A stretch of DNA of 64,000 nucleotides, taken from Takifugu bimaculatus (lineage: Eukaryota > Chordata > Actinopteri > Tetraodontiformes > Tetraodontidae). Where the stretch lies: the NCBI GenBank assembly GCA_004026145.2, contig CP034980.1:6141588-6205587 (forward strand), written 5' to 3'. Position 1 is the first letter of the stretch. The number at the start of each line of letters is the position of its first letter. The notes below the pieces were generated by a model, which saw only the letters and a program-made list of their open reading frames with translations, made no database searches and was not told the origin of the DNA. This document shows, in pieces, positions 12,601-25,522 of the stretch. The translations under genes and the position numbers were made by a program.

Positions 12601-15600
12601 AACAAGCAGATAGTCACATCTCTAAATGGATATAATAAGTACAGGAGAATCAAAACCCAGCCTGTTTTCTCTCATCAGGCTCAGACTTTTATCTGCTTCC
12701 ATCCAGTAGGTCCTGTGAAACTGATTAAAGGAGCCTTCTTTTCCTACTCAGGCTGAGCCTAACCTACTGTGAGGAGTTTGGGGAGATTAAAAAAGCAACT
12801 TTATCACCTCATCTCAAGGGCAGCCGCCAAGAAATAAAAGTATGTTGAGTTTCACATATCTGACGGATCAGCACGAAGCCTCTCGTGTTGGTTTGCAACC
12901 TGCTTTGGGACAGTCATAAGGGGGGTCTGGGGTAAACCCGGGGTCAATGCTGTCAACAGTCTCTCCGTCAGTTATACAGGCCAAGTGGGAGTGCAGATAT
13001 GAGGAGGGCAGAAACTACAGCGATGACATGATGAGGGACCCCGAGGTTATACTGTCATAGCAGAGCCGTCTTCATCCAGCCCAGCGTGGCATGTAAACTC
13101 TGAGAGAGGCTGTGTGTGTGTTGATTTGTGTGTTTTCTCTCAGGGGTCTGTCTTCTGCGATGCTCCCACAGTGGAAGCCTGCCTTTGACCTCTATAAAAA
13201 GAGAGTGATGCCCACTTCCTGCTACCCTCAGGCATGCCAGTTCTGTCTCAGGGGAGAGGGGGCCCCATAATTTATTATTTGTTCCCCTCTTGTTAAGGAA
13301 ATACTTTCTCAATAGCTCTTTCTCTGTATATTTTTACTATTCTTGTTTTCTTCCTTGATTCACCCCCATCCTATCTTATTTATTTGCTTTCCAAACACCG
13401 GTGTGGTTCATTATGGCCAACCTGCCACAAAAAGACTTTAAAAAATTACTTTTGTCTTGACTGTGGACAGTGTTTATTTGTCTGGGTGAACCTGAAGGGG
13501 AAAGAGTATTTCGGGGATACCTATGTGTAGGTGACAGCTGAGCTGAGGCATACAAGCTGACCCCCATCACCGCGACCTCAGGCCTTAATCAGATCCCCCT
13601 GCTGCAGATTGCAGATATGCGGACTGACACGTTGAGCTCAGATGTCGTCATTTATCGGCCGGGCCCTGCCACTCTTAATGTAAAGACATTCCTTCACCAT
13701 GTGAAGTTAATGCGATGTTATGTCCACGGCATGCGCCGTGTGAAATGGGTTCTTTCAGCACGAGGAGCCCATCTCAGGGCAAACGTTACCCAGAGAGACC
13801 AAACCCTGATTTATTCCCAGCTGTGGCTTCTTTGTTTGTTGATTTTGGTCAGGTTCGTGCTGCCTTCCTCACACCCAACGCACAAACACACACACACAAA
13901 TCATCAAGGAAAAAAGGAATGAAAAGGCCAAGTCACTGGCTGACCACTGATCCATGACTCAGCTTTGAAAACTCGGCTTTCAAATCAAATTGTCCGGCTT
14001 GAAGGGCCGACGGGGCCACAGTCGTGCCCCGGGCCGCCCGGTGTCACAGAGCAGCTTAGAGGGGTTAACTGTGCATTTTTCTCAGTTGTCAAAGACGTGT
14101 GATGGGGGTAAAGGAAAACAGAGGTGTACAGAGGTCATCTGGCCCACAAATATAGACTCTTTGAAACTCATAAATGGTTTGAGGAAGAAGCTTAGAGATG
14201 GTTGAAATTACCAAACATCCAAATCCCCAGACGGGTTATCCTGATATTGTTGTCGTAGAAACAGGCTGAACATTTCAAAGCAAAATGTGTGATCTCAGTG
14301 TGTTAGAATTATAATTAGCGTGCAAACATCAGCAGGACGGGAATATATGATATATAGTTAAAATAGGACACGGAAGTAACTGATATGGAAATACACATAT
14401 CAAATTCCCATATGAGGATTAATTTCTTCTATAGTGGTGCATTTTTTATTTTACATAGAGGAAACGTTTGCATTTGCTCGCAAACACTTCTGGCGGTTCC
14501 TGGTTCGGTTTCTTGTATGTCATCTCGCTGTCACAGCTGCGTGAACACAAAAGTCCAACTATTTTCCCTGTTCTGAAGCACATCCACAAAGCCGGATGGA
14601 TGATGAATTTCCTCAAAGTCTATATTTTACTATTCCGGTCTGTTTGATGCATTTCCTTGTTTTCTATACAGCCGTGCATTTCCCCCTGAAGGCACCGCTG
14701 AGGAGATAAAAGTGAGCAGGGCAACTTTTTAGAGTGGGAAAATTTTTTCCTTACAATGAAGACAAAGCCGTCCCCGTGAGAATCGGACGGCTGAGCAGTT
14801 CTTTAGTGTTTAATTCAGGAGATATATGGAGTGCTGGAGTAACGCAACAGCTCCCATCTGAGAAAACAGATGCTGGAGGTTCCTCCTAACATGCATATGT
14901 TTAACATCGGAACAATTAAACAAGTCGTCCTGGTTAGTTAGGGCTGTGTCGAGATTAAAAAGCCCAGACATAATTACTAGCTGAGAACGTTCAAATCTCA
15001 TGTTAAATGTCAAAACTTAAATGATTCCATACTGTAGTTCTACCGTGTGAGTAAAATCTAAAGGTTATATTTGCAGAGTAACCCCACTCAAATGTTTGAT
15101 TCCATCTAATCCAAACCAAAAAATGGTTTATAGTGCACAGATTGAATATCATGTAGGAAATCAGGAGGGAAAAGTGCTGAAATAGCAACATTTGCAGTTG
15201 AAATAATGACTCAAGGAAGGAGCCGGGTGCTGCCCCCAAAAGAACTGAGGAGAAGTTTATGAGCCATTTGAAAAGCAAACAGCGCACAGCAAACTTGACT
15301 GTCGGCATCGTATATAAAGCCAACCTGACCGCACGACTGTAAAAGCAAAAGGAAGGGCGGGATGCTTTGGGTTACTAAAGAGAAAGCGTCAACACATCGG
15401 CAAACAGTGACGGGGTCAAGGGTTAAGAGCTGGTAATCAGACACAGTCTGAGTGATGCATGAGGTGCTGTGACATCACAACCCCCGCATGGTTTCTGCCC
15501 ATGCGCCTGTGATTTACTGCATTTGTGTTTAACAAAGAGGGGACGAAACAGTTATGAAGCCTATCAGAGAGCTGCTGAAGATAAAACCCACTTAGGGAAA

Positions 15601-18300
15601 CATCCCCTCCAGACGCTGGATGGATGGACCCTCATCACGCAGACCCATCTTCCCACTAAGCTCAATCCTGCTGGGAGTTCTGGGGGTCATCTGCCAGTGA
15701 CCTGTTATCAATGGCCGCACTTAAGCCTCCTGATGGCATTCATTTGTAACGTTAAGATCACATCTGCTTAAAATCCTACAGCGATTTTAAAACTTCTGAG
15801 TGAGAACAGAATTTAATGCCAAACAAGCCGGAGTCAGCTCACAGGTTGGACGGCCTCATTTCATCAGATTCCACCAGACTTCTGGTGCAGAGAAGTACAA
15901 AAACACAGAATATCAGCTTCTTTATAGTCATCACAAACAAACCAGGTTCTGTGGTTAGGTGTTGTTGCCATGGCAATACATGACAGTAAAGTCTGCTCAT
16001 TTATGGTTTTATATGACAGACATTCACTGACTCCAGTACCAAAATGTATTTAAAATGATGTGACGCCATGGAAGTAATAAATTATATGTAATAGAATTAA
16101 TGTTTTTCTTTCTTCTGAGTTGCAGTTATCAAAGTTTAAAAGCTAAATGAGCAAGGAAAAATGCTTAGGCAGGCAAATCACTGTTAGTATTGAGATTTCA
16201 ATGAAAGAAAAACGTATAGAAACGCCGCTGATTGGGGTAATGAGAATGAGCCAAAACAGGAAATCAAAGACGAGGAAACTGAGCTCATTAACGTGCTGAT
16301 TATAACAGCCCTTAGCTATGAGCTTAAGCACCATTGAACAAAACATTTCCACAGCTTAGCAACTTGTCTGGTTGTCATGGAAGGAGCCTGACCAAAACAA
16401 ACAGCAGAATGAGACTGTAATGTAATACAGATCTCATTAGCAGGGAGCATCTGCCTAAACTGCCCTGAGACGCTTTCACAGGTGATAACACATCCAATAA
16501 TGGCATCCTGAGGTCGTTAGAATCTGTTCTGCAGACAGTTGGTTAAGGCACAGAGCAAGTAAACAACCACCATTTTCATTTCTTATTCATGGATTAAATC
16601 ATATTGACAAAACATTCTGTAAACGAGGAACACAAAAGAGCCTCTCTGTGGCCTGTTCTGCTGCAAGAGGAACTGGAAAACATCTCAAAACTTGCAGATT
16701 TATGTGTCGAGGGCGGACATGAGATGACTGGCATGGGGCTGAGCAAGCGGGGTCGGTGTGACACCTCTTTGGCCAGCCTGACGTGATATCAAAGGTCTGC
16801 AGTGGGGACCCGGTGGGCTCAAATGCTGTCACGCACGGCAACAGAGGAACTGGGAGGAAGTCTGCGACAGCCCGATGGGGTGGCTGAAGTGCGTCACTCC
16901 ACATACCAGGATGGCAGGTGGTTAAAAAAGCACAGTAGGATGACAAGAAACGTCTTCAAGGACACAAGCAGGAAACTGCATCATATTCAGAGGCTGTTTC
17001 CTGTGCTCCCAGCAAACTGGTATGTTACACTTCTCTTAAAAGAACAGCTTAAAATGGAAAACATGGACATCGAGGCGGCAAGACGGTTGGCATAGTACTC
17101 TCGGTGGAATACTCCCAGTAACGAAAAACCCAGTTTAACCTGGTTTGGACCAGAGCATGAAATAATAAATAATAATAAATACATTTAAAATAAATTATTT
17201 TAATCCATATAAAAAGAATAAGTGACAAGCGACTGTTCACACACACCTTTCCAAAAGTTTAATCATGGAAGTTCATCATATCCTCATGTTTTTCCTGGGT
17301 ATATGTCATTATTTTTTGAGTTTAAGAGGAGGGAAAAAACTGTATAAATCATTCGCACATGTCCAAATATGCCATACTGGATGCTTATCAAATTGCCTTT
17401 CTTTAGGATATCAAGGCTGTCAAGAGCAAACAGAGCATCACTTTAACTTAAAATTGAATGAAATCACCATTGAACCAAGATGGACTTCATCCCAGAACTT
17501 CTCTCTCTGCTTAAATTACAAACGGCACCTCACTGAGCAACACGGGAGACGTCCCATCACCCCCCCCACACACCCCCACACCCCGCCACAGCAGGGATGG
17601 GAACCAGCAAGACATGTCAGAGACTTCTCAGGGATTATAATTGCAATCAGAAACAACAGCGCTTGAATCTGCAACACAGACGTCTTGAACAGGAGAAGAC
17701 AAACTAATCAGGGAAAGCGCCCGGCAATGTGTTTTTGTTGGAATGAAACGGTTCTCCGGGAGTTGTGTCTACCTATCGCCCCCCTCCCTCCAGAGCTTTG
17801 GTTAGAGCGTACTGTCAAAAAGTCTCTTTATCGTCTCTGGTGTAATTGCAGCGAACTGGGCAAGATGGAAATTTATGGAGCTCATTCCGGCAGCTACATA
17901 AAGGAAAATGAGGGACATAAAGGTATATTTAGCCAGAGCCAGAGCTCTGTTAATGGCAGCTCATCATTAGAAAATGAGTCAGCACATAATTGACCATTAT
18001 GGACATATTGTATCTTTGGTTCAAAGTTATGGCCGTAAAGTCAATTAAAAAATGAAAGTCAAGTGGCAGCAGAACAAATTATCTGTCCAACACTCATATT
18101 ACCTTGTGTTTAATACACTAGTGTCCAGACCTGATTTGACCATCTTCTCATCAAGCAGTGTCTGTGGGCTTCATGCTGCTCCTTCTTCTGTGTCCATCAT
18201 TTGGCCTCCCGCAGCTTCATTTCCTCTATAGCGCACTGCATAACATGTGGACGGTGCATTTAAAGGCTGGTTGGATCGGTCCGGACCAGTCGTTCATCAT
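6601..18300. other. Gene-poor stretch, no recognised gene
   Basis: About 11.7 kb with no exon that I could tie to a protein family. Small features include a GGC/GCA-rich patch near 6845-6900, the GT run near 7150, and AT-rich stretches with enhancer-like texture near 11140-11340 and 17820-18000. The longest open frame (minus, 10105-10812, 235 codons) has no recognisable domain or splice context and is not called as a gene. The stretch may be large introns or flanking DNA of the candidate gene to its right. Confidence 0.45.
7143..7165. repeat. (GT)n microsatellite
   Basis: Uninterrupted GT dinucleotide run of about 10 units in otherwise unremarkable non-coding DNA. Confidence 0.9.
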
Positions 18301-18320
18301 TGCATTCATGCAGTTCTGAC

Positions 18321-18431
18321 CTCCAGCTCAGAGATCTCCTCCATGTGTGCAGGTTCCCTCAGCTCAACCTTGTCCTCCAGCTCCTGGTTTGATTTTGCCA
18401 ACAAAGCGAGTTCCTTTTGGAGCTCTGAAAC
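18321..18431 (-). CDS. Candidate coiled-coil exon of an unidentified gene
   Basis: Read on the minus strand, a 111-base phase-0 exon (37 codons) is bounded by a CAG acceptor (TTTCTGCAG just above 18431) and a GTCAGA donor. It encodes a heptad-rich, strongly charged helix beginning VSELQKELALLAKSNQ and ending EEISELE, typical of a coiled coil. I do not recognise the protein. A possible terminal exon lies just downstream at about 18206-18230 (EMKLREAK then stop), but its acceptor is weak. This exon is phase-compatible with the candidate exon at 23317-23413, whose end is also phase 0. Exon status is fairly convincing; gene identity is open. Confidence 0.6.
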
Positions 18432-21400
18432 CTGCAGAAATACAATCAGCAAGCAGCTGTGGTTGTTTATTTTAAACTTACAATGCGAAGATGCAACAAA
18501 GATACTGTTTCCAGTTGATTTTGGAAATCCCAGAGGACAAAACAGCCAGAGGTGCATTTCTAGCTACGTAGCCTTCGATGATGGCTGCAACCACAGGAAA
18601 TGTAACAAATCTCCCTCCTAATCTTCTCTACTCCCCCTTTATAGGATATTAAAGCACCACATTACACAGTTAAGTTGTCTAAATATGAATATTAAGTAGC
18701 AGAAATACAGCCTTTGGACAGCTGCTGCTTTAAATCCTATAACTGTGTTATTAACATCCATAAACATTTAGCAAATGCTGAAGGATAAATCTTCATCAGC
18801 AGTCTCTCTGCATCTTCCAGCTGGACGGTGTCAAGTCCCATTCTGGACAGAGTAACCGAAGGATAAGAGCAGGGCAGCAAGATTGAAAATGTGTGGCACA
18901 TTCTGAAGCACAAGATGGAAGAGAATTCCATGGCTGTCCTCCGTTTTCTTTTCCCGAAAGCGCCGAGTGTTGTTGAAAGAAAGGGTGATGTAACGGGATG
19001 GTAAATGCAATATGTTGGCGGCCCAGTTCCTCTTCCACAAGAAGATTACAGTCTGGTCTTAGCTCAAACTGTTTGGCGAGTAATTGCATCCTGGTCCGGT
19101 TGTATAGTGGACGGATTGCAATAAATTTTAAATTTGTTCCACAGATTAATGCCGTAACATCCGTGTTCATCTGCATCTGAAGCTGCAGGATCCTTCCTGC
19201 TATAAGAGAAGCTCAACAGTTCTCTGGAACAGCCAGATGGAGATTGGCCTCATCTTTCCGTGACCTCATGTGAGCAGAGAAGCTCCTGGATACGACTCAC
19301 ACTCATGATGATGATGATGATGACTTCTCAACCCTGTCTGATAAGTGGAGCCTGTCTGCCCGCGTATGGGAGCTGTGCTGCACAGCCTCAGCAGAGCGAC
19401 TATTATATACACACGCCATGTCAGAGCTGATCTCACTGCAAATCTGTTTGTTTGACCATGTTGTGTCTCAGCCAGGAACCAGACCCGAGGCATCAATCGC
19501 AGGTGAGAGGGGGAGCAGAGCCAAACTGGCTGTGCTGTCCGTCCTTCAAGCAGGATGGAACAGACACGTGTGCTGCACGCTAGAGAGACGTGGACGGCGT
19601 CGGGCCACTTCTGCCGTGTGGCCCGGCTGTTTATTTAAAGAGGCAGGGCCGCGGTAATGAGAAGCAAACTAGCAGATGTGAGTGCACGTCAGCTGCAGCC
19701 TGGACACTGATGGATGCGAAGGAGACGGCGCTCCGAGGAGGAGGCGTCAGATTCCCAGGGTCACCCGTGGAGTCGTCTCGTCCTGGGTTTTCCTTCACTT
19801 TGCTGTCGGTGTCATTCAGACCTCCCTTCACATTCCCACTCTGTTTCTCCTGGCCAAGCTGGCAGACATCAGACGGAGGTTTATTTCCTCTCTGGCCTGT
19901 GCATGTTAAGTTTAGAGACGTTTATGACACTGGCTCTGGCGCGCTGGAGGCTTAATAACGAAGGACGCGGAGGGTAATAAATCCTGCCCACACTGGAGTC
20001 GAGTCCTTCACATCTCCTGCCGAAAGTGTCAGCAGAGTAAACAGTCTGGTCAGCAGGATCTCCCACACTGTTGCTCGGCTGTCACTCAGCTGTTCTCCAC
20101 GCCCTCGGCCTGCTGTGGGAAACCATTTATTTTTACCGCTGTGACTGATTTAGCAGCTGACGGTGGACGTCGAGTCTAAAGTGTTGCTACACAGGAGAAG
20201 AAAATGTACGTGGGGAGATTTGAAACAGCAGATAGCAAAAGGGAGGATTTCAGTGTCAAATTTAATGGGCAGATCTGATCTTTTTCCGCCTTGAGAAGCG
20301 GGTTCAGTGCTTAAACAGAACAATTTCAGAACGGACAGGTATAGCTGCAATAAAGATTTGGACATTGATAATTCTCACGATCTCCAAACTCCATCAACTG
20401 TGCAAAATTAGAGGATAACACCTCCCTCTTAGGTGCTGCTACACCATCCAATGATCCTTTTTCACTAGATTTTATGATCCAAATTTGGATGTGAACATCT
20501 TAAACCAGCCTATCCAGTTCGCCAATGCAAACATTTATAGATATTATTCTTTACTTTTGCATTAAATGACATAATTTCCGAACCGATCGAACAAAGCAGC
20601 GTTCGTGAGCATTATCGTCTTTGTCTGGTCTGTGACCTCCGACCCTCCGCCTCCATCTGCTTCCAGTTGCTTTCCAAGGCCACTGGCTGTGAACACCAGC
20701 GGGTGACTGGGTGCCACAATGTGGGGACAGAAAATACAGGTGAACGGCAGGTGTGACCTTTATGTTTTTAGCCAGCATAAGAACAAAACCCTGAAGGACG
20801 CCACTTTCTTTCATCCCAGATAAGAGCGCTTTGATACGAGAGCAATCAGAGGCTCTCGTGCTGGTTAAACCTCTCCTCGCCTGCACCGCATCGCTGATTA
20901 GACGGAACAAATGAAGCCGAAACGAGCGACATGAGGGTGCACAGGTGTGGGGGAACCAACCAGCAATCACCATTACCGGTCAAACCCAACCGCAATCATT
21001 TCAGCACCGGGACAATCGTGTCTGGTAATTGAGGCCAGGCAGAATCGGGACAGTGTCCAGCTGGCAGGACGTCCAGGTGAGACGCAACCGACAGGAGAGA
21101 TCTGGTGGAAAACACAGACGCACAAAAGATGTAAACACAACAGATGCCTATCAGCCATGACTGCGAGTGAAGGACGCGCACATCCGTACACACACTCACA
21201 CACGTGCACTAGCATCCAATCCTGTACTGCTGAGGATCATGGGAATCAGCCGGCAGTGTGATTACAGCCCCGACCTCTGACCTGTGTCCTCGAGCAAACG
21301 GAGGGTCAGATCCGCCGGAGCTACAGCCTGGCCGCAGTACACACACACGCGCACACACGTACACACACAGACACACAAAGACATGCCGTTGAGGGGAAAA

Positions 21401-21491
21401 AGCGGCACAAGTGATTCTCAGATTTTCACCGGTTGTTGTGTTAGGAGAGAAAGAAAACAAGAGGGAGCACGGAGGGAAAGTTGAGACTTAC

Positions 21492-21532
21492 ATCAGGTCC
21501 GGAGCGCCGCCTTTCAGATGGACGAGAAGGTT
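21492..21532 (-). CDS. Candidate 41-bp exon, unidentified gene
   Basis: Minus strand. The exon sits between a good acceptor (CCACCCTTCAG) and a consensus donor (GTAAGTC). In one frame it reads NLLVHLKGGAPDL. It is short, and its 41-base length is not in phase with simple joining of its neighbours, so further exons would be needed. It could be a chance splice-site pair. Confidence 0.35.
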
Positions 21533-21927
21533 CTGAAGGGTGGACGGCAAAAAGGGATCAAGTGATCAGTGGGGGGGGGTGAGGAAAACTTATGTGTAAA
21601 ACACTTTTTTTTACCTGTTTTTTGATCATTAACAACGTTTTTATCATCATTTTTTTATCTATTTGTTTGAAGGGCACGTGTGCTTGTAGTGGTAGAATCA
21701 ATATTCTGTGAACATTAGTGTTTCATCTCTAAAGATTCTGCTGTATGCAGCTTTAAATGACCCCTCTGGTTGTCTGAAGCAGCCACCAGTTTGAATGAAT
21801 CCTTTTTGCTCTTTTAAAGTCTCCATTAATGGATTTTATACACGCCGTCAGCAGCTGTGATCTTCGCTTAAAGCCAAGGTTACAGTAATGTCACTGATGT
21901 CAAATTTAATAGCTGGTGTCGTCCCAC

Positions 21928-21956
21928 CTGCTGGCTGTGAGAAGCCTCTCGATGGC
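21928..21956 (-). CDS. Candidate 29-bp exon, unidentified gene
   Basis: Minus strand. The exon is bounded by TTTTTATGAGCAG and GTGGGAC, and in one frame encodes AIERLLTAS, a helical-looking segment. The evidence is only splice-site quality and neighbourhood with other minus-strand candidate exons; the phase does not match the 41-bp exon directly. Confidence 0.25.
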
Positions 21957-22133
21957 CTGCTCATAAAAAGGCACAAACACAAAGTTTATTCGGATCATTT
22001 ACTTAGAGCCTGTAAGAGAGATTTTTTGTTTTAAAAGAAGCTCCATCTTAATCTGATACAGGAATATTCATTTAAAATCAAAATACTTTCAGTTTGGTAT
22101 CTTGCTCTATCCTGCAATCCTGCTCTTTCCCAT

Positions 22134-22202
22134 TCTCTCTCTCTCTCTCTCGCTCTCTCGCTCTCTCAGACAAACACACACACAGACACACACACACACA
22201 CC
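22134..22202. repeat. Compound (CT)n / (CA)n microsatellite
   Basis: A CT-rich run with GCTCTCTC interruptions, followed after a short gap by a CA run. Confidence 0.9.
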
Positions 22203-23316
22203 TAGAAAATGAGCTGTTACAGAGCTGCAGTGGCAGTCGAACTCTGTCTCCCTCCACATGGCTGCAGATTTGTCAGGGGGATACCGTCTATCTGGAAGCA
22301 CCAATATTAAGAGCAGTTAATAAAACAAAGGGAAATCTCGTTTCATTTCGTATTCAGCCGCATTTCCAGCACCGAGTCATCAAGCAGGTCCCAGAGGGAG
22401 TGTGTTAAACACTGGGCAGCCCAGCCTTGCAGAGAAAAATACAGTGCAATGGAGTTGGTCCTGCCTCCGCTGCCTTTCCCTGCCTCTGGATCTGATACTG
22501 CAGCACGTCTGTTATCTCCTGGAGAGGTTGGAGAATATTGCAGAAGCAGGAGAACGCTTGTGGCGCATAAGTGGAACAAAGGCAATGGGAAAGAACCATA
22601 CCTGGTGTATATTAAAGCTTTAAGGGCTGGAAAACTTTCTCATCTGATTTATCATCCATGAATATTAAAAAAAGAAGAAAGAAAAGAAATCAGACCATAC
22701 AGATGTAAGCTATCCCATGACACATTTATTATGGATATTATGGAATATATTATGGAAAAACATGCATGGCTTTGTCAAGTATAACTGCTGGCTGGACTTA
22801 AAAAATGGCCAGGAATGTCTCTCTTCAGTGTGCGACTATTTGGTTCATCCTTTTGTGTTGCTTTTAAGTTAGCATAATGCTAACATCATTAAAATATCAT
22901 TTAAAAATAGGTAAAATGAAAGTCTCAAAACTTTAAAATGGAACATTTTTGATTATAACGCCTTCTAATCATTGGCACAAAGGCATGAGAATGATAGTGA
23001 CCTTCTGACCTTACGGAACTATACAGCTACTCCATCAAGAGGAAATAGCTTGGGTCTTAAATGAGGAGATGGATCTGATCCATGGGACTTCCTATTTGAT
23101 GAATATTCTCTATTTCAATCCTCTTGTGTTTCCGTTAACAAGGCTGTTCTTGGCTCTTCAGCCAAGGTGACTGAGGTCATCACAGCTGTGTTTGTCACCA
23201 GAGCTCTGGGCTTTTCTCCAACATTCCTACCGCTGCTACATTTTCAGTCATTTTCACGGCTGTAAACTCTCCTCGTTTCATCACGCTGCCACTATACACC
23301 CTCTCCCCCTCCTCAC

Positions 23317-23413
23317 CTTCTTCCGCTGGGCCTTCACGTTGGCCAGCTGCTGTTTCGGAGATTCTCGCTCACTCTTAATCCCAAACACCCCGCCATCACA
23401 GTGTCTGGCGATC
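23317..23413 (-). CDS. Candidate exon of the unidentified minus-strand gene
   Basis: Minus strand, 97 bases, with acceptor TTTTGCAG and donor GTGAGG. Only one of the three frames is open. It begins IARHCDGGVFGIKSER and ends in a basic helix, ANVKAQRKK. The end is phase 0, so it could join directly to the coiled-coil exon at 18321-18431, giving a continuous charged helix. A single open frame, strong borders and a coherent peptide make this the best candidate with the 18.3-kb exon. I could not name the family. Confidence 0.6.
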
Positions 23414-25266
23414 CTGCAAAAGGGAATCAGAAAGGAGGCTTCATTCCTGATGGTGTTGAGGAGCAAAATCACGCTGCAGGGATAAAAAAAAAAAAATGCT
23501 TTGTTTCCAACTTGAGTAACCGGGCATTGCACTGGAAGAAGGATGAATGGACATAAATAAAGCAAACCTCTGTCCATCAGCCCTCTACCAAGGAGTTAAT
23601 GTTGCCTTTATAAAAACTGGAGATACATTTAAAAATCTTTGCTATTATGATGCGATGCATAATGTAATACTACATAATCAAAAATAGATCTTATATAGTG
23701 TGGTACTGCAACAAACGTGGCTGTCTGCGCTCAAAAACAGCCAGAAAGTGCATATAGTTTAACCTGTAAATTCCATTCTGAAACTTTAAAATAATGGTCA
23801 TGTTTTAGCCACTAGGGGGGCAGAGAACTGGAAAACGACACATATAAGCAGTTGCCTGATTTTGACATTAAATGAGACATTTGTCTGCCTTTTTTCAAAA
23901 GAAGTAAAGTCAAATATTTCCTCTCCTTTGATCTCAAACAAGTCAAAGAAACTGTTTCTTCAGCTGTTCACCAGCAAAATGCTAACTGGCCAAGTCTGCT
24001 GACCCGAGCTGCTCATTTGAGCTCAAGACAAATCATTTTATGAGCCGCATGCAAAGATAAGAAGCGCCAAAACTTAAGTGAAGCATTAAATTAATATAAA
24101 TAATCACTTTAAAGACTATTAAATGCTTCATAAAGCTTAGAGGGATAAGTTTTCCACTCAACTACTACGTTTTAAAGGTGCAGTAACAGCGTTTCATCAC
24201 TTGGTGGCAGTAAAACGATATTTTAAATCAATGGCTAATCGCATAAACTTAAAAATTGACAACACGGACAATGTTGTCATGAAGACAAATCTAACAAATC
24301 CAAGAGGACGTATAGAGCACTATGTAGGTAAAAAAAATATGGAATATGCTGCAGTCCATTCCTGTTGTATTTAAATCAGCGAGGGAATTTGGAATTTTTG
24401 GCAAAGTTACAAGCAGAAAAGAAGACCAATCTGTCATGAGGAATAAGTGTTTTAAAGCAGGACCTCATTGCTCACGGTCAGAACATAATCAATCCACTTT
24501 GGGGGCTTTTACCTTTGCTCACTATTGTGAAATCCATGTGAGCATCTGCTTTTGTTGCACATTCTAGAGCAGAGATGTAATGATAAATTAATCTCAAAAT
24601 GTCACAAAAAAAAGCCCCCAAAACTAGTTGTTTTGTATTAATTGCCAACTGATCAACTGCAGAGTCCCTTAGATTTCTGGGTCCGTACACCATGAGGCCA
24701 GAGCTTCTCGCTTCTTAAACTAGACTGATTAGACATCATGTACCAGTTTGGATGCGTCACTAAACTCAGGTTTGTAGACTTAACTCAACGGCTGTGTATG
24801 AACCACAGTCAGAGAGAGTTGCATCTTTAAAATGGAGCAGAAATTCTCCAAAAGCACCACCACAAAGGGGAGTAAACATCATCACAGGCAGTGCACCATT
24901 ATGGGGAGATCACTGACTTGTCTCCTCCACATCCTACTCCCGCAGCTGCTTTCAATTTAGCACCAGGAGACACCAAGAGCAGGAACATTACAGCACTGCA
25001 GCCCAGCCAGCACTACATCTGTATGAGAGAAATTAAAGCTCTCCTCACATCTGCCTGCCTGAGAGAAAAAGGAGGATCTTCCATGTGTTAAGGAAAAGTT
25101 GGTAATTGAGACTGCGGTGGGCCATCAGTCCACAGTGTGTAACTGCTGGTGGTCAACAGCCAGCGGGCAGAGCTTTACACCAGCAGCTACGGAGGATTTA
25201 ACAGGAAGCGAAGAACAGAGGACACTATCGCCCTCTGGTGGTGATAATCCATCATCGCACATGTAC

Positions 25267-25333
25267 GCTCAGTAGGAGATTCTTGTTCTGCAGCCTCCAT
25301 GTGCTCGTCCATCAGGTGTTCCACCTCCTGATC
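25267..25333 (-). CDS. Candidate exon with acidic helix, unidentified gene
   Basis: Minus strand. The acceptor is GCCTCCCTGCAG just above 25333, and a possible GTACATG donor follows. The reading frame DQEVEHLMDEHMEAAEQ is acidic and helical. A further possible exon at about 25471-25510 (reading NVDAQVEKLYARR, followed by GTAAAG) lies upstream, but the two are not phase-matched as drawn. They may be 5' exons of the gene represented at 23.3 and 18.3 kb. Confidence 0.4.
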
Positions 25334-25522
25334 CTGCAGGGAGGCACAGAGAACGTAATGGAGTAAAATATATGGGTTTAAATGCGCAGCTGGAAATTTT
25401 ACTAGGGAAACAAGTGTTAGGAATGCCACACAGGACATGAAGCAGACAGCCAGCTGCAGCAGTACTTTACCTTCTCGCATACAGTTTTTCCACCTGTGCA
25501 TCCACATTGCAGCGAGACTCAA

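Noticed and set aside
18206..18230. Possible terminal exon EMKLREAK-stop after the coiled-coil exon
   Set aside because: The acceptor would be GCTATAGAG with no polypyrimidine tract; too weak to call.
18796..19176. 126-codon open frame on the minus strand beside the coiled-coil exon
   Set aside because: The peptide has no recognisable family and overlaps other open frames on both strands. A short stretch (LSRMGLDTVQLEDAERLL) looks helical but lacks clear splice borders.
19590..19880. Open frames on both strands in a GC-richer patch (minus frame reading LNDTDSKVKENPGRDDSTG)
   Set aside because: Higher GC lengthens chance frames; no start, splice sites or homology were convincing, although the minus frame is acidic and could be an exon of the unidentified gene.
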